A stretch of 64,000 nucleotides of DNA from Terasakiella pusilla DSM 6293 (GTDB taxonomy: Bacteria; Pseudomonadota; Alphaproteobacteria; Rhodospirillales; Terasakiellaceae). A model generated the notes under the pieces. The model was not told the origin of the DNA. It saw only the letters and a program-made list of their open reading frames with translations, and did not search any database. Shown here piece by piece: positions 1-9,563 of the stretch. A program made the position numbers and the translations under genes. Numbering within the stretch: the first letter of the stretch is position 1; every line of letters starts with the position of its first letter. The DNA lies in the NCBI RefSeq assembly GCF_000688235.1, contig NZ_JHYO01000006.1:1-64000 (forward strand), in the 5' to 3' direction.

Positions 1-300
1 CCGGGTTCTATCAACCCGCACAAAAAGTTCAAAGGCGAAGCTTACATTCTTACTAAAGAAGAAGGTGGCCGTCACACGCCGTTCTTTGCGAACTATCGTC
101 CGCAGTTCTACTTCCGTACAACTGACGTAACTGGTTCTATCACTCTGCCGGAAGGCACAGAGATGGTTATGCCTGGCGATAACGTAGAGTTCGAAATCGA
201 ATTGCTGACACCGATCGCGATGGACGAAGGTCTTCGTTTCGCGATCCGTGAAGGTGGTCGTACAGTTGGTGCGGGCGTTGTGTCCAAGATCCTCGACTAA
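1..300 (+). CDS. tuf: Elongation factor Tu, C-terminal part (partial)
   Basis: The window opens inside this gene; 99 codons and the TAA stop remain. EF-Tu is the GTPase that carries aminoacyl-tRNA to the ribosome. The visible part is domain 3, the second beta-barrel, with the family-typical stretches [29 protein letters not shown] and the end [14 protein letters not shown]. The GTPase domain lies outside the window. A strong terminator follows directly, so this is the last gene of the preceding str-type operon (rpsL-rpsG-fusA-tuf by usual order, not visible here). Confidence 0.97.
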   Translation, partial: PGSINPHKKFKGEAYILTKEEGGRHTPFFANYRPQFYFRTTDVTGSITLPEGTEMVMPGDNVEFEIELLTPIAMDEGLRFAIREGGRTVGAGVVSKILD

Positions 301-324
301 TCGACCTTTTCGGTTAAACGAGAA

Positions 325-355
325 AGCCTCCTACCTAAGGGTAGGGGGCTTTTTT
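325..355 (+). terminator. Rho-independent terminator after tuf
   Basis: An 11-bp stem (325-335 with 340-350, one G-T pair) closes a 4-base loop and is followed by a run of T. It ends the tuf transcript and separates the str and S10 operons. Confidence 0.9.
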
Positions 356-504
356 GTTGGTCAAAGGTGACGCAGGATTCTTGTAAAGGCGACGGGGAAG
401 GTGTTTTGGGTCGTCAATCTGCTTAAATGCTCTCGGACGGTGAAGCGAGAAACGGCAGAACTAAGCGGTCTTTAACGGAGCGTTAAAAAAGAGTCATTTT
501 TCCC

Positions 505-533
505 TTGCATCACATCGGCTGATCCCATATAAA
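505..533 (+). promoter_or_regulatory. Candidate sigma-70 promoter of the S10 operon
   Basis: TTGCAT (505-510) and TATAAA (528-533) are separated by 17 bases, a good match to the housekeeping consensus. It lies in the 352-base gap between tuf and rpsJ, beyond the tuf terminator, so the S10 operon needs a promoter here. The remaining leader (about 540-652) could carry L4-type control, but I recognise no specific L4-binding fold. Confidence 0.6.
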
Positions 534-652
534 CCCGTCATTCGCTCTTTCACCCCATTTAAGGGGATGAGTACTTCGGCGTTCCATGTTCCCTTAAAAG
601 AATAGGAAATTGTCGAGGTTTTTTTGTTGTCTGGTTTAGGTAATACACTCCT

Positions 653-961
653 ATGGAACACCAAAATATCCGCATTCGTCTGAAGGCATTCGATCATCGC
701 GTACTGGATCAGTCCGCGAAAGAGATCGTAAACACTGCTAAACGGACTGGTGCACAGGTAAAGGGTCCAATCCCGTTACCTACTCGTATTGAGCGTTTCA
801 CAATTCTGCGTTCTCCTCACGTAAACAAGAAATCTCGTGAGCAGTTCGAAACGCGGACTCACAAACGTCTTTTAGACATCGTGGATCCGACGCCGCAGAC
901 TGTGGATGCGCTTATGAAGCTGGACCTCGCGTCCGGCGTTGATGTTGAAATTAAGCTTTAA
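653..961 (+). CDS. rpsJ: 30S ribosomal protein S10
   Basis: S10, 102 aa, is a head protein of the small subunit and also the NusE antitermination factor. The start [16 protein letters not shown] and the middle [24 protein letters not shown] are diagnostic, and the length is normal. It is the first gene of the S10 operon, behind a promoter-bearing gap. The ATG has only a weak Shine-Dalgarno sequence, unlike the genes that follow, so initiation may depend on the leader. rplC begins 13 bases after the stop. Confidence 0.97.
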   Translation: MEHQNIRIRLKAFDHRVLDQSAKEIVNTAKRTGAQVKGPIPLPTRIERFTILRSPHVNKKSREQFETRTHKRLLDIVDPTPQTVDALMKLDLASGVDVEIKL

Positions 962-974
962 AGGATTAGGGCAG

Positions 975-1694
975 ATGCGATCTGGTCTCATCGCGCAAAA
1001 GTTGGGTATGACCCGTCTTTTTGCTGAAAACGGCAACCATGTTGGCGTCACAGTATTGAAGGTAGATACTCAAGTAGTAGCGCAGCGTACCGAAGACAAG
1101 GATGGCTACACGGCTGTGCAGCTCGGATTTGGTAGCGCCAAGGTCAAGAGCGTGAGCAAGCCCATGCGCGGGCACTTCGCCGCTAACAAGGTGGAGCCAA
1201 AAGCCAAATTGGCAGAATTCCGCGTGGAACCTGAAGGCCTTATTGAAGTCGGTGCAGAAATTTCTGCTGAGCACTTCGTGGTTGGTCAATTCGTCGACGT
1301 GACGGGTACATCAATCGGTAAAGGTTTTGCAGGGGCTATGAAGCGCCACAACTTTGGTGGTCTTCGTGCTTCTCACGGTGTGTCAATCTCACACCGTTCA
1401 CATGGTTCCACCGGTCAATGTCAGGACCCAGGCCGAGTCTTCAAAGGTAAGAAGATGGCGGGCCATATGGGTGCTGCGCGTGTGACTGTTCAGAACCTCG
1501 AAATCGTCGCCACAGATGGCGAGCGTGGTCTTATCATGGTTAAGGGCGGTTTGCCCGGCTCCAAGGGTGGATACGTTTTGGTGAAAGATGCTGTAAAGCG
1601 TCCGGCACCTGAAGGTCTTCCATTCCCGGCTGCTGTGAAAGCTACGTCTGCTGCGGAAGCTCCGGCTGAAGCACCAGAGACGACTGAGGAATAA
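975..1694 (+). CDS. rplC: 50S ribosomal protein L3
   Basis: L3, 239 aa, is an early-assembling protein near the peptidyl transferase centre. The reading frame is open further upstream, but the ATG at 975 gives the family start [16 protein letters not shown] and follows the ribosome-binding sequence AAGGATTAGGG. The conserved loop [11 protein letters not shown] and the glutamine methylation region [16 protein letters not shown] are present. About 30 residues at the C-terminus, rich in Ala, Pro and Glu, extend beyond the E. coli length; such tails are usual in alphaproteobacterial L3. Confidence 0.97.
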   Translation: MRSGLIAQKLGMTRLFAENGNHVGVTVLKVDTQVVAQRTEDKDGYTAVQLGFGSAKVKSVSKPMRGHFAANKVEPKAKLAEFRVEPEGLIEVGAEISAEHFVVGQFVDVTGTSIGKGFAGAMKRHNFGGLRASHGVSISHRSHGSTGQCQDPGRVFKGKKMAGHMGAARVTVQNLEIVATDGERGLIMVKGGLPGSKGGYVLVKDAVKRPAPEGLPFPAAVKATSAAEAPAEAPETTEE

Positions 1695-1699
1695 GTGGC

Positions 1700-2320
1700 A
1701 TGAAGTGCGACGTAATTAGTCTTGAAAACAAGAAAGTCGGCGATATCGAGCTGGACGATGCCATTTTTGGTGTCGAGCCGCGCGCTGACATTCTTCATCG
1801 TGTGGTAAACTGGCAGTTGGCACGCCGCCAAGCTGGTACACACAAAGTTAAAACACGTGGTGAACTCGCCATCGTTAAAACAAAACCGTTCAAGCAAAAG
1901 GGTACCGGTAACGCTCGTCAGGGCTTTAAAGGTGTTACTCAGATGCGCGGCGGTGCGACTGTTCATGGTCCTGTTGTTCGTTCTTACGCACACAGCCTGA
2001 ACAAAAAAGTTCGCAAACTCGGTCTGAAATGTGCTTTGTCTGCAAAAGTTGCTGACGGTGCGTTGATCGTTGTTGACGATGCGAAATTCGATACTGCGAA
2101 AACCAAAGATGCTGCACTGAAGCTTAAAGCTTTGGGTTGGACATCTGCCCTGGTGATCGACGGTACCGATGTTGACGCTAACTTCCAGAACGCAATTGCC
2201 AACATTCCTGGCATTGACGCTCTGCCGAGCCAAGGCGCCAACGTTTACGATATCCTTCGCGCTGACAAATTGGTTCTGACCAAGGGTGCAGTCGAAAAAT
2301 TGGTGGAGCGCTTGTCATGA
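1700..2320 (+). CDS. rplD: 50S ribosomal protein L4
   Basis: L4, 206 aa, binds domain I of 23S rRNA and its loop lines the exit tunnel. The tunnel loop is visible as [22 protein letters not shown] broken around [11 protein letters not shown], and the C-terminal Rossmann-like part holds [19 protein letters not shown]. In E. coli L4 also represses the S10 operon; whether it does so here cannot be told. It starts 6 bases after rplC and its stop overlaps the start of rplW by four bases, so the two are probably translationally coupled. Confidence 0.96.
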   Translation: MKCDVISLENKKVGDIELDDAIFGVEPRADILHRVVNWQLARRQAGTHKVKTRGELAIVKTKPFKQKGTGNARQGFKGVTQMRGGATVHGPVVRSYAHSLNKKVRKLGLKCALSAKVADGALIVVDDAKFDTAKTKDAALKLKALGWTSALVIDGTDVDANFQNAIANIPGIDALPSQGANVYDILRADKLVLTKGAVEKLVERLS

Positions 2321-2640
2321 CAAAATATCTAGCAAGCAAAATTACCGTTTCTAAAGAACGTGAGTTTGAATTGCTGCGTTCTCCGGTAATCACCGAGAAA
2401 GCGACGCTCTTGTCTGAGCACAACCAAGTTACGTTCCGCGTACCGATGGATGCCAATAAGGTTGAAGTCCGTAAAGCGGTAGAAAGCGTATTTGGTGTAA
2501 AGGTTACTGCGGTTAATACCATTATCACTAAAGGTAAAACCAAACGTTTCCGTGGCCGCGTTGGTCGTCGTGCCGATGTCAAAAAAGCAATCGTTACACT
2601 CGCTGAAGGCGAGTCTATCGACGTGACGACGGGGGTATAA
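2317..2640 (+). CDS. rplW: 50S ribosomal protein L23
   Basis: L23, 107 aa, sits at the exit of the peptide tunnel and is the docking site for trigger factor and SRP. The motif [14 protein letters not shown] and the pair [15 protein letters not shown] plus [18 protein letters not shown] identify it. The N-terminus has about ten residues more than the shortest family members. Its ATG overlaps the rplD stop (ATGA), and rplB follows after 3 bases. Confidence 0.96.
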   Translation: MTKYLASKITVSKEREFELLRSPVITEKATLLSEHNQVTFRVPMDANKVEVRKAVESVFGVKVTAVNTIITKGKTKRFRGRVGRRADVKKAIVTLAEGESIDVTTGV

Positions 2641-2643
2641 ACC

Positions 2644-3474
2644 ATGGCTTTGAAAAAATTCAAACCAACGACTCCGGGCCAACGTAACTTGGTTCTGGTT
2701 GATCGTTCCGATCTCTACAAAGGTAAGCCAGTTAAGTCTTTGACTGAAGGCCTGCGTAAGACCGGTGGTCGTAACAACACAGGTCGTATTACATCCCGCC
2801 GTATTGGTGGGGGTCATAAGCGTCGTTATCGCTTTATCGACTTCAAACGTAATGCGAAATTTGATGTTCCAGCGACTGTTGAGCGTCTCGAGTACGATCC
2901 GAACCGTACAGCCTTTATCGCTCTTATTCGCTACGAAGACGGGGAACTGTCTTACATCCTAGCTCCGCAACGCCTGCAAGCTGGTGACACTGTTGTGTCT
3001 GGTCAGCGCGTTGACGTAAAACCTGGTAATGCTATGCCGTTGGCTAACATTCCAGTTGGTACCATTGTTCACAACGTCGAAATGAAGCCTGGTAAAGGTG
3101 GTCAGATCGCTCGTTCTGCTGGTACTTACGTTCAACTCGTTGGTAAAGACCAAGGGTACGCTCAGCTTCGTCTCGGCTCAGGTGAAGTTCGCCTGGTTCG
3201 TGGTGAGTGCATGGCAACTATCGGCGCTGTATCTAACGCGGATCAGCAAAACGTTAAGCTCGGCAAAGCCGGTCGTAAACGTTGGTTGGGCAAGCGCCCG
3301 TCTGTCCGTGGTGTGGCTATGAACCCTGTCGATCACCCGCATGGTGGTGGTGAGGGTCGTACTTCTGGTGGTCGTCATCCGGTGACGCCATGGGGTAAGC
3401 CGACCAAAGGTAAGCGCACTCGTAGCAACAAGAAGACGGACGCGTTGATTATGCGCAGCCGTCATAAGAAATAG
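2644..3474 (+). CDS. rplB: 50S ribosomal protein L2
   Basis: L2, 276 aa, is needed for subunit joining and peptidyl transferase activity. Visible landmarks are the N-terminal RNA-binding part with [18 protein letters not shown], the barrel with [16 protein letters not shown], and the C-terminal [18 protein letters not shown] containing the conserved histidine of the catalytic region. Length and order are standard. rpsS follows after 11 bases. Confidence 0.97.
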   Translation: MALKKFKPTTPGQRNLVLVDRSDLYKGKPVKSLTEGLRKTGGRNNTGRITSRRIGGGHKRRYRFIDFKRNAKFDVPATVERLEYDPNRTAFIALIRYEDGELSYILAPQRLQAGDTVVSGQRVDVKPGNAMPLANIPVGTIVHNVEMKPGKGGQIARSAGTYVQLVGKDQGYAQLRLGSGEVRLVRGECMATIGAVSNADQQNVKLGKAGRKRWLGKRPSVRGVAMNPVDHPHGGGEGRTSGGRHPVTPWGKPTKGKRTRSNKKTDALIMRSRHKK

Positions 3475-3485
3475 GAGGCCGGCTC

Positions 3486-3764
3486 GTGGCTCGTTCCGTA
3501 TGGAAAGGACCGTTTGTTGACGGCTATCTTCTCTCTAAAGCAGAGAAGGCACGTGAGTCCGGTCGCAATGATGTCATTAAGACATGGTCGCGTCGTTCCA
3601 CTATTCTGCCGCAATTCGTAGGCCTCACATTTGGCGTCTACAACGGTAATAAATTTATCCCGGTATTGGTGACCGAAGATATGATTGGACACAAGTTTGG
3701 TGAATTCTCACCGACTCGTACCTATTATGGTCATGCTGCCGACAAAAAAGCCAAGAGGAAGTAA
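3486..3764 (+). CDS. rpsS: 30S ribosomal protein S19
   Basis: S19, 92 aa, binds with S13 in the head of the 30S subunit. The start codon is GTG; the protein begins [16 protein letters not shown] and ends with the conserved [16 protein letters not shown] segment. The ribosome-binding sequence is AGGAGG, overlapping the rplB stop region. Length is normal and rplV follows after 3 bases. Confidence 0.97.
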   Translation: MARSVWKGPFVDGYLLSKAEKARESGRNDVIKTWSRRSTILPQFVGLTFGVYNGNKFIPVLVTEDMIGHKFGEFSPTRTYYGHAADKKAKRK

Positions 3765-3767
3765 GTT

Positions 3768-4148
3768 ATGGGTAAGAAAAAGGCAGATCGTCGCCTTGCC
3801 GATAACGAGGCAATGGCTCGCGCCAAAATGATCCGTGTCAGCCCACAAAAGCTGAACCTGGTCGCAGCCTCCATCCGTGGCAAAAGCGCTTCTGCAGCGG
3901 TTGCTGAATTGACATTTTCCAAGCGTCGCGTCGCTAAAGACGTGAAAGCGATTTTGGAATCTGCAATTGCCAACGCAGAAAACAATCACCAGCTTGACGT
4001 TGACAACTTGTTTGTCGCTGAAGCTTCAGTAGGTCGCGCTATGGTTATGAAACGCTGGCGTCCACGTGCTCGTGGTCGTGTTGGCAAGATCATGAAACCA
4101 TGGAGCAACATGCGCATCATTCTTCGTGAACGTGAGGAGACAGCATAA
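3768..4148 (+). CDS. rplV: 50S ribosomal protein L22
   Basis: L22, 126 aa, contacts all domains of 23S rRNA and lines the exit tunnel with its beta-hairpin. The motifs [18 protein letters not shown] and the hairpin [15 protein letters not shown] are clear. About 15 basic residues precede the usual core start. The stop codon and the rpsC ATG share one base (TAATG), which suggests coupled translation. Confidence 0.96.
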   Translation: MGKKKADRRLADNEAMARAKMIRVSPQKLNLVAASIRGKSASAAVAELTFSKRRVAKDVKAILESAIANAENNHQLDVDNLFVAEASVGRAMVMKRWRPRARGRVGKIMKPWSNMRIILREREETA

Positions 4149-4828
4149 TGGGTCAGAAAGTAAACCCGATTGGGCTTCGCCTCGGGATCAACCGTACATG
4201 GGAATCCCGTTGGTACGCTGACAAAGGCGATTATGCTACGAAGCTTCACCAAGATTTGGAACTGCGCGAGTACATCAAAAAAGAACTCGCTCAGGCCGGT
4301 GTTGCTAAAGTCGTCATCGAACGTCCTGCTAAACGTGCGCGTATTACCATTCACACGGCTCGTCCGGGCGTGATCATTGGTAAAAAAGGTGCAGACATTG
4401 AGAAGCTTCGCCTGAAGCTTTCTAAAATGACTGGCAACGACGTTCGCTTGAATATCGTCGAAATCCGCAAGCCGGAACTGGACGCACAACTCGTAGCTGA
4501 CGGCATTGCCCAGCAGCTTGAGCGTCGTGTTTCTTTCCGTCGTGCAATGAAGCGCTCTGTTCAATCAGCTATGCGTCTTGGCGCACTCGGTATTCGTATC
4601 AACTGCTCCGGCCGTTTGGGTGGTGCTGAGATCGCGCGTACTGAATGGTATCGTGAAGGTCGTGTTCCGCTGCACACACTTCGTGCACACGTGGATTACG
4701 GGACTTCTACAGGTCACACGACTTATGGTGCGTGTGGCGTGAAGGTCTGGATCTTCAAAGGCGAGATCATGGCACACGATCCGATGGCTGTTGAAAACCT
4801 TGCGTCTGATGCGCAAGCAACACGCTAA
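4148..4828 (+). CDS. rpsC: 30S ribosomal protein S3
   Basis: S3, 226 aa, forms the mRNA entry tunnel with S4 and S5. It has the N-terminal [14 protein letters not shown], a KH domain with [16 protein letters not shown] (the GxxG loop is IGKKG), and the C-terminal domain with [20 protein letters not shown]. Length is normal. It overlaps rplV by one base and precedes rplP by 13 bases with the strong site AAGGAGTAG. Confidence 0.97.
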   Translation: MGQKVNPIGLRLGINRTWESRWYADKGDYATKLHQDLELREYIKKELAQAGVAKVVIERPAKRARITIHTARPGVIIGKKGADIEKLRLKLSKMTGNDVRLNIVEIRKPELDAQLVADGIAQQLERRVSFRRAMKRSVQSAMRLGALGIRINCSGRLGGAEIARTEWYREGRVPLHTLRAHVDYGTSTGHTTYGACGVKVWIFKGEIMAHDPMAVENLASDAQATR

Positions 4829-4841
4829 GGAGTAGATAGTC

Positions 4842-5261
4842 ATGTTATTGCCAAAACGTACCAAGTTCCGCAAAATGCATAAAGGCCGTATCAAGGGCAA
4901 TGCAAAAGGCGGTTCTTCATTGAACTTTGGAGCTTACGGCTTGAAGGCGTTGTCTCCAGAGCGCGTAACGTCTCGTCAAATCGAAGCGGCCCGTCGAGCC
5001 ATGACCCGTCACATGAAACGTGCTGGTCGTGTCTGGATCCGCATCTTCCCTGACGTTCCTGTTTCCAAAAAACCTGCTGAAGTCCGTATGGGTAAAGGTA
5101 AAGGTTCTGTGGAATTCTGGGCGTGTAAAGTGAAGCCGGGTCGTATCATGTTTGAGATCGACGGTGTTCCGCAAGATGTTGCTCGTCGTGCCATGGAATT
5201 GGCCGCAGCAAAATTGCCGGTTCGCACACGCTTCGTAACCCGTCTGGGTGAAGGAGAATAA
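4842..5261 (+). CDS. rplP: 50S ribosomal protein L16
   Basis: L16, 139 aa, helps position tRNA in the A site and is a late assembly protein. Motifs include [34 protein letters not shown], and the conserved arginine hydroxylation region around [16 protein letters not shown]. The stop is followed after 2 bases by rpmC, with the rplP end itself supplying the GAAGGAGAA ribosome-binding sequence. Confidence 0.97.
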   Translation: MLLPKRTKFRKMHKGRIKGNAKGGSSLNFGAYGLKALSPERVTSRQIEAARRAMTRHMKRAGRVWIRIFPDVPVSKKPAEVRMGKGKGSVEFWACKVKPGRIMFEIDGVPQDVARRAMELAAAKLPVRTRFVTRLGEGE

Positions 5262-5263
5262 GA

Positions 5264-5449
5264 ATGAACGCTGCAGAAATCCGTTCCAAAAGCTCTGACG
5301 AGCTGAAGGATGAGCTGCTGAAATTGCGTAAGGAAGCGTTTAACTTGCGCTTCCAGCAAGCCAGCGGTCAATTGGAAAACACAGCACGTGTCCGTCAAGT
5401 GCGTCGCGATATCGCGCGTATCAAGACGGTCATCGCAGAAAAAGCCTAA
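5264..5449 (+). CDS. rpmC: 50S ribosomal protein L29
   Basis: L29, 61 aa, is a small two-helix protein near the tunnel exit, next to L23. The sequence has the family pattern: an [10 protein letters not shown] helix start, then [20 protein letters not shown] and a terminal [10 protein letters not shown]. Length is normal. rpsQ follows after 12 bases. Confidence 0.96.
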   Translation: MNAAEIRSKSSDELKDELLKLRKEAFNLRFQQASGQLENTARVRQVRRDIARIKTVIAEKA

Positions 5450-5461
5450 GGAGATTTTTTA

Positions 5462-5698
5462 ATGCCTAAGCGTATACTCCAAGGCGTTGTTGTTAGCGAC
5501 AAACAGGAAAAGACCGTTGTAGTGAAAGTTGAGCGCCGCTTTATGCACCCGCTCTACAAGAAATTCATTAAACGTTCTAAAAAGTATGCCGCGCACGACG
5601 AGAACAATCAGTTCAAAATTGGTGACCTGGTGAAAATTCAGGAAACTAAGCCGATTTCCAAGAATAAATCTTGGGAAGTACTGACAGAGGAAGCCTAA
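5462..5698 (+). CDS. rpsQ: 30S ribosomal protein S17
   Basis: S17, 78 aa, is a primary 16S rRNA-binding protein with an OB fold. [21 protein letters not shown] and [19 protein letters not shown] identify it. The last codons form the left arm of a perfect 9-bp hairpin that spans the stop codon, the first element of the structured gap before rplN. In most alphaproteobacteria the next gene follows closely; here there are 182 bases. Confidence 0.96.
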   Translation: MPKRILQGVVVSDKQEKTVVVKVERRFMHPLYKKFIKRSKKYAAHDENNQFKIGDLVKIQETKPISKNKSWEVLTEEA

Positions 5699-5880
5699 GC
5701 GGGCTTCCTCGCTGTCGTGACAGTGAGAAAATTTTTGATAAGTCTTGACTGTGGATGCTTAAACCATTAGGTATCCACACCTTGACTTCAAAAGTTTAAC
5801 TTGAATGTCTTAAATGGGGGAGCATAAGTTTTTATGCTTCCTCGCTTTCGTGACCAGAATCTAGATTAAAGGATGATTCT
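5687..5880 (+). promoter_or_regulatory. Structured leader between rpsQ and rplN
   Basis: Three hairpins are visible. The first (5687-5695 with 5702-5710, perfect 9 bp) spans the rpsQ stop. The second is TGTGGAT at 5750-5756 with ATCCACA at 5773-5779. The third (5818-5827 with 5832-5841, 10 bp with one G-T pair, loop GTTT) lies just before rplN. The 3' arms of the first and third are followed by the same 19-base segment (5703-5721 and 5836-5854, 18 identical). TTGACT at 5745 and at 5782 resemble -35 boxes, but no convincing -10 matches them. The gap ends with TTAAAGGAT before the rplN ATG. Its function is unknown; it could be an attenuator, a ribosomal-protein binding site or a processing site. 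Confidence 0.5.
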
Positions 5881-6249
5881 ATGATTCAGATGCAAACCAA
5901 CCTGGAAGTGGCAGATAACTCTGGCGCACGCCGGGTGCAGTGCATCAAGGTTCTCGGTGGTTCAAAACGCCGGTGGGCTTCTGTAGGCGACGTTATCGTT
6001 GTCTCCGTTAAAGAAGCTATACCGCGCGGTCGTGTGAAAAAAGGTGACGTGCATCGCGCCGTTATCGTTCGCACTTCCAAGGACATCCGTCGCCCTGATG
6101 GCTCTGTAATCCGTTTCGATAAGAACGCTGCTGTTTTGATTAACAAAAACGGCGAACCTATCGGCACACGTATCTTCGGCCCGGTTACACGTGAACTTCG
6201 CGCTCGTAACTACATGAAGATTGTCTCCCTCGCTCCGGAGGTTCTCTAA
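5881..6249 (+). CDS. rplN: 50S ribosomal protein L14
   Basis: L14, 122 aa, lies at the subunit interface and contacts helix 44 through bridges B5 and B8. [20 protein letters not shown] and [13 protein letters not shown] are signature segments, and the length is standard. It opens the second half of the spc block behind a structured 182-base gap. rplX starts one base after the stop. Confidence 0.97.
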   Translation: MIQMQTNLEVADNSGARRVQCIKVLGGSKRRWASVGDVIVVSVKEAIPRGRVKKGDVHRAVIVRTSKDIRRPDGSVIRFDKNAAVLINKNGEPIGTRIFGPVTRELRARNYMKIVSLAPEVL

Positions 6250-6250
6250 C

Positions 6251-6568
6251 ATGGCTGCCAAGATTAAAAAGGGCGATAGCGTTATCGTTCTGACCGGTAA
6301 AGACAAGGGCAAGACTGGTGAAGTCCTCAGCGTTAAACCTGCTGAAGCCAAAGCTGTTGTTCAAGGCATCAATTTGGTTAAACGCCATACGAAGCCGACC
6401 CAATTCCAAGCCGGCGGTATCGTCGAAAAAGAAGCCGCAATTGCGATCTCTAACATCGCGGTTGTCGATCCTAAAGAAGGCAAAGCGACTCGCGTTGGCT
6501 TCAAAACTCTCGAAGACGGCAAGAAGGTTCGCTACGCGAAACTTTCTGGCGAAGTCATCGACAGCTAA
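6251..6568 (+). CDS. rplX: 50S ribosomal protein L24
   Basis: L24, 105 aa, is an assembly initiator for the large subunit. The KOW motif is seen as [20 protein letters not shown] at residues 5-24. The frame is open 30 bases upstream into rplN, but the ATG at 6251 gives the family start MAAKIKKGD and avoids overlap, so it is preferred. rplE follows after 13 bases. Confidence 0.96.
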   Translation: MAAKIKKGDSVIVLTGKDKGKTGEVLSVKPAEAKAVVQGINLVKRHTKPTQFQAGGIVEKEAAIAISNIAVVDPKEGKATRVGFKTLEDGKKVRYAKLSGEVIDS

Positions 6569-6581
6569 GGGATAGGATCAA

Positions 6582-7121
6582 ATGGCTCGTCTTAAAGAAG
6601 TATATAACTCTACCATCCGTCCTGCGATGCAAGAAGAATTCAGCTACGAGAATGAAATGCAAATTCCGAAGCTGGAAAAAATTGTGATCAACATGGGTGT
6701 TGGTGAAGCTGCGGCCGATAAGAAAAAAATCGATGCAGCGGTTTCTGAACTGGAAGCAATTACAGGTCAGAAAGCAGTTAAAACTAAAGCGAAAAAATCT
6801 ATCGCGGGCTTCAAGCTTCGTGAAGAACAGATTGTCGGCTGTAAGGTTACGCTTCGTCGTACCCAAATGTTCGAATTTCTGGATCGCTTGGTGAACATTG
6901 CACTGCCGCGCGTTCGTGATTTTCGCGGTCTGAACGGCAAATCTTTCGATGGTCGTGGCAACTACGCCATGGGTATCAAAGAGCAAATCGTATTCCCGGA
7001 GATCGACTACGACCAAGTAGACGCGATCCGTGGTATGGACATCGTAATCTGCACAACGGCTAAAACGGATGAAGAAGCAAAATCTTTGCTTGCTAAGTTC
7101 GACCTGCCGTTCGCGAAGTAA
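6582..7121 (+). CDS. rplE: 50S ribosomal protein L5
   Basis: L5, 179 aa, binds 5S rRNA and contacts P-site tRNA in the central protuberance. [35 protein letters not shown] and [20 protein letters not shown] are signature segments. Length is standard. In E. coli the S8 repressor binds the mRNA near this start; I could not confirm an equivalent fold here. rpsN follows after 21 bases. Confidence 0.97.
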   Translation: MARLKEVYNSTIRPAMQEEFSYENEMQIPKLEKIVINMGVGEAAADKKKIDAAVSELEAITGQKAVKTKAKKSIAGFKLREEQIVGCKVTLRRTQMFEFLDRLVNIALPRVRDFRGLNGKSFDGRGNYAMGIKEQIVFPEIDYDQVDAIRGMDIVICTTAKTDEEAKSLLAKFDLPFAK

Positions 7122-7142
7122 TCGATAGAAGGAAATTTAGTT

Positions 7143-7448
7143 ATGGCTAAAGCAAGTGCTGTCGAAAAAAACAAACGTCGCGAGCGTAAGGTAGCCCAAT
7201 ACGCTAAAAAACGCGCAGAACTCAAAGCAATCATCAAGAACCGTGACCTGCCAGGCGAAGATCGTATGGCTGCACAGTTCAAGCTGAACGCTATGCCGCG
7301 CGATGCGTCTAAGAGCCGCATTCGTTTGCGTTGTGAAGTCACTGGTCGTCCCCGTGGTAACTACCGTAAGTTCAAGATGTGCCGGATTAAATTCCGCGAC
7401 TTGGCTTCCATCGGTAGCCTGCCTGGCGTCGTCAAGTCGAGCTGGTAA
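7143..7448 (+). CDS. rpsN: 30S ribosomal protein S14, zinc-free long form
   Basis: S14, 101 aa, is a head protein of the 30S subunit. This is the long form, recognisable by its length and by having only two cysteines, so it cannot make the four-cysteine zinc ribbon of the short form. The conserved end is RNYR-type [20 protein letters not shown] followed by [12 protein letters not shown] clear ribosome-binding site (GAAGGAA) precedes the ATG. Confidence 0.96.
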   Translation: MAKASAVEKNKRRERKVAQYAKKRAELKAIIKNRDLPGEDRMAAQFKLNAMPRDASKSRIRLRCEVTGRPRGNYRKFKMCRIKFRDLASIGSLPGVVKSSW

Positions 7449-7460
7449 GGAGATACGATA

Positions 7461-7859
7461 ATGTCTATGTCAGATCCCTTAGGGGATATGCTGACCCGTA
7501 TCCGTAACGGTCAACAAGCTAACAAAAGCGCAGTAAATGCGCCTGCGTCCAAGCTGCGTGCGAACGTTCTGGAAGTATTGAAACGGGAAGGTTACATTCG
7601 TGGTTTCGAAAAAGTTACTGGTGATTCAGGCTTTGACGAACTGCGTATTGAGCTGAAATACTTTGATGGCAAACCTGTCATCTCTAAAATCAAGCGTGTG
7701 TCTACACCGGGTCGCCGTGTGTATTCTGGCGTGAACGATTTGCCGAAGGTCTTTAACGGCCTGGGTATTTCTATTTTGACCACACCTCGCGGTGTCATGT
7801 CTGATGCAGAAGCTCGCGACGCCAATGTTGGCGGCGAAGTCCTCTGCACGGTATTCTAA
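7461..7859 (+). CDS. rpsH: 30S ribosomal protein S8
   Basis: S8, 132 aa, binds the central domain of 16S rRNA and in E. coli represses the spc operon. [18 protein letters not shown] at the N-terminus and the C-terminal STPRGVM-type segment (here [20 protein letters not shown]) are clear. Two ATG codons, at 7461 and 7467, are in frame; the first is closer to the usual spacing from AAGGAGA. rplF follows after 11 bases. Confidence 0.96.
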   Translation: MSMSDPLGDMLTRIRNGQQANKSAVNAPASKLRANVLEVLKREGYIRGFEKVTGDSGFDELRIELKYFDGKPVISKIKRVSTPGRRVYSGVNDLPKVFNGLGISILTTPRGVMSDAEARDANVGGEVLCTVF

Positions 7860-7870
7860 GGGAGCATACA

Positions 7871-8404
7871 ATGTCACGTATTGGTAAGCACCCTGTTGAA
7901 GTTCCTTCAGGCGTTACTGTTACCGTTAACGGTCAAGAAGTTATTGCCAAAGGTAAACTTGGCGAGTTGACATTCGTTGTAATGGATGAAGTTGTCGTCA
8001 CTCTTGACGATGGTAAAGTCACAGTTGCACCGAAGAACGATACTCGTCGTGCCCGTCAAATGTGGGCGACAGCCCGCACACGTATCAACAATCTGGTCGT
8101 TGGTGTGAGCGAAGGTTACAAAAAAGAATTGGAAATCACAGGCGTTGGTTATCGTGCCGCCGTCAAGGGGTCCAATCTTGAATTGCAACTTGGTTTCTCC
8201 CATGACGTAATCGTGCCGATTCCGTCTGACCTGCAGATTGCTTGTCCTTCACAGACAGAGATCACGATCTCTGGCGCGGATAAACAGAAGGTCGGTCAGA
8301 TCGCTGCTGAAATCCGTGATTTTCGTCCGCCTGAGCCTTATAAAGGTAAAGGTGTACGTTACAAGGGTGAGTACATCCTTCGTAAGGAAGGGAAGAAGAA
8401 GTAA
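7871..8404 (+). CDS. rplF: 50S ribosomal protein L6
   Basis: L6, 177 aa, has two similar domains and sits near the L7/L12 stalk base. [17 protein letters not shown] at the start and the conserved [19 protein letters not shown] followed by [11 protein letters not shown] near the end identify it. The stop shares a base with the rplR ATG (TAATG), which suggests coupling. Confidence 0.97.
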   Translation: MSRIGKHPVEVPSGVTVTVNGQEVIAKGKLGELTFVVMDEVVVTLDDGKVTVAPKNDTRRARQMWATARTRINNLVVGVSEGYKKELEITGVGYRAAVKGSNLELQLGFSHDVIVPIPSDLQIACPSQTEITISGADKQKVGQIAAEIRDFRPPEPYKGKGVRYKGEYILRKEGKKK

Positions 8405-8766
8405 TGTTAAGTTCAAAACAACTTCAGGACCGTCGCGCTCGTCGTGTACGTTTCCAAATCCGCAAACGCGCTACTGGTCGTCCGCGTTTGTCGGTTTTCC
8501 GTTCCAGCAAGCACATTTATGCACAAGTCATCGATGACGCTAACGGTGTTACTTTGGTTGCTGCATCTTCCATCGAGAAGGATCTCAAAGGAAGCTTGAA
8601 AACTGGTGCTGACGTAGACGCCGCTGCCAAAGTAGGTGCTTTGGTTGCTGAGCGTGCTGTGAAAGCCGGTATCAAGGATGTCGTCTTCGATCGTGGTGGC
8701 TACCGCTATCATGGGCGTGTGAAAGCTTTGGCTGACGCAGCTCGTGAAGCTGGTCTGTCGTTCTAA
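8404..8766 (+). CDS. rplR: 50S ribosomal protein L18
   Basis: L18, 120 aa, binds 5S rRNA together with L5. [20 protein letters not shown] and the terminal [20 protein letters not shown] are signatures. Length is normal. It overlaps rplF by one base, and rpsE starts 14 bases later with the site AAGGAAGAG. Confidence 0.97.
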   Translation: MLSSKQLQDRRARRVRFQIRKRATGRPRLSVFRSSKHIYAQVIDDANGVTLVAASSIEKDLKGSLKTGADVDAAAKVGALVAERAVKAGIKDVVFDRGGYRYHGRVKALADAAREAGLSF

Positions 8767-8780
8767 AGGAAGAGTGAGAT

Positions 8781-9371
8781 ATGGCACGTAATCCAAAAGA
8801 AAACACTCGCGGTAAAGGCCGTGGCAAAGAGAAGGTACAGGAAGCTGATTCCGACCTGATCGATAAGCTCGTCGGCATTAACCGCGTCGCCAAGGTGGTC
8901 AAAGGTGGCCGTCGGTTCTCGTTTGCCGCTATGGTCGTTGTAGGTGACGGTCGTGGTCGTGTCGGTTTCGGCACGGGTAAGGCACGTGAAGTTCCGGAAG
9001 CCATCCGTAAGGCTACTGATCAAGCTAAACGTAACATGATCCGCGTTCCGCTTCGCGAAGGTCGTACGCTTCACCATGATGTGAAGGGTCACTACGGCGC
9101 AGGTAAAGTTATCCTGCGTGCTGCACCAGCAGGTACCGGCGTTATCGCTGGTGGCCCGATGCGTGCAGTCTTCGACGCAATGGGCGTACAAGACGTTGTT
9201 GCGAAGTCTCAGGGCACACAAAACCCGAACAACATGATTAAAGCGACTTTCGATGCGCTGCAGAATTCGTTCTCTCCGCGTTCCATCGCCTCCAAGCGTG
9301 GGAAGAAAGTTGGTGAAATCGTTGCACGTCGGGACTCAGGTGCGGCTGCTCAAGCTGCTGCAAAGGAGTAA
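8781..9371 (+). CDS. rpsE: 30S ribosomal protein S5
   Basis: S5, 196 aa, acts in decoding fidelity and mRNA helicase activity with S3 and S4. It has the double-stranded-RNA-binding part with [19 protein letters not shown] and the C-terminal part with [21 protein letters not shown]-terminal and C-terminal tails (about 15 and 20 residues, basic then Ala-rich) extend beyond E. coli S5, as is usual in alphaproteobacteria. Confidence 0.97.
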   Translation: MARNPKENTRGKGRGKEKVQEADSDLIDKLVGINRVAKVVKGGRRFSFAAMVVVGDGRGRVGFGTGKAREVPEAIRKATDQAKRNMIRVPLREGRTLHHDVKGHYGAGKVILRAAPAGTGVIAGGPMRAVFDAMGVQDVVAKSQGTQNPNNMIKATFDALQNSFSPRSIASKRGKKVGEIVARRDSGAAAQAAAKE

Positions 9372-9377
9372 TGTGAC

Positions 9378-9563
9378 ATGGCTACGAAAAAAACCGTTAA
9401 AGTGCAACAGATCGGAAGCCCGATCGGTCGCAAAAAAGATCAGCGCGCAACTTTGGTTGGCCTGGGTTTGAACAAAATTAACCGTGTTTCTGAACTGGAA
9501 GATACTCCTTCTGTTCGTGGCATGATTAGTAAAGTTCAGCATCTCGTGCAGATCGTGGAGTAG
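9378..9563 (+). CDS. rpmD: 50S ribosomal protein L30
   Basis: L30, 61 aa, is a small peripheral protein of the large subunit. The segment [20 protein letters not shown] followed by [20 protein letters not shown] is the family pattern. It starts 6 bases after rpsE. A 64-base leader with a hairpin separates it from rplO, while most neighbours in the block lie within 15 bases. Confidence 0.96.
   Translation: MATKKTVKVQQIGSPIGRKKDQRATLVGLGLNKINRVSELEDTPSVRGMISKVQHLVQIVE

Noticed and set aside
1490-2233. Long - strand open frame (247 codons) over rplC and rplD
   Set aside because: It is a shadow of two highly conserved ribosomal genes on the + strand and has no family features. Similar shadows occur over most genes.
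5745-5773. Sigma-70 promoter before rplN (TTGACT with 17 bases to TAGGTA)
   Set aside because: The -10 is poor and the sequence overlaps the TGTGGAT/ATCCACA hairpin, so I describe it as leader only.
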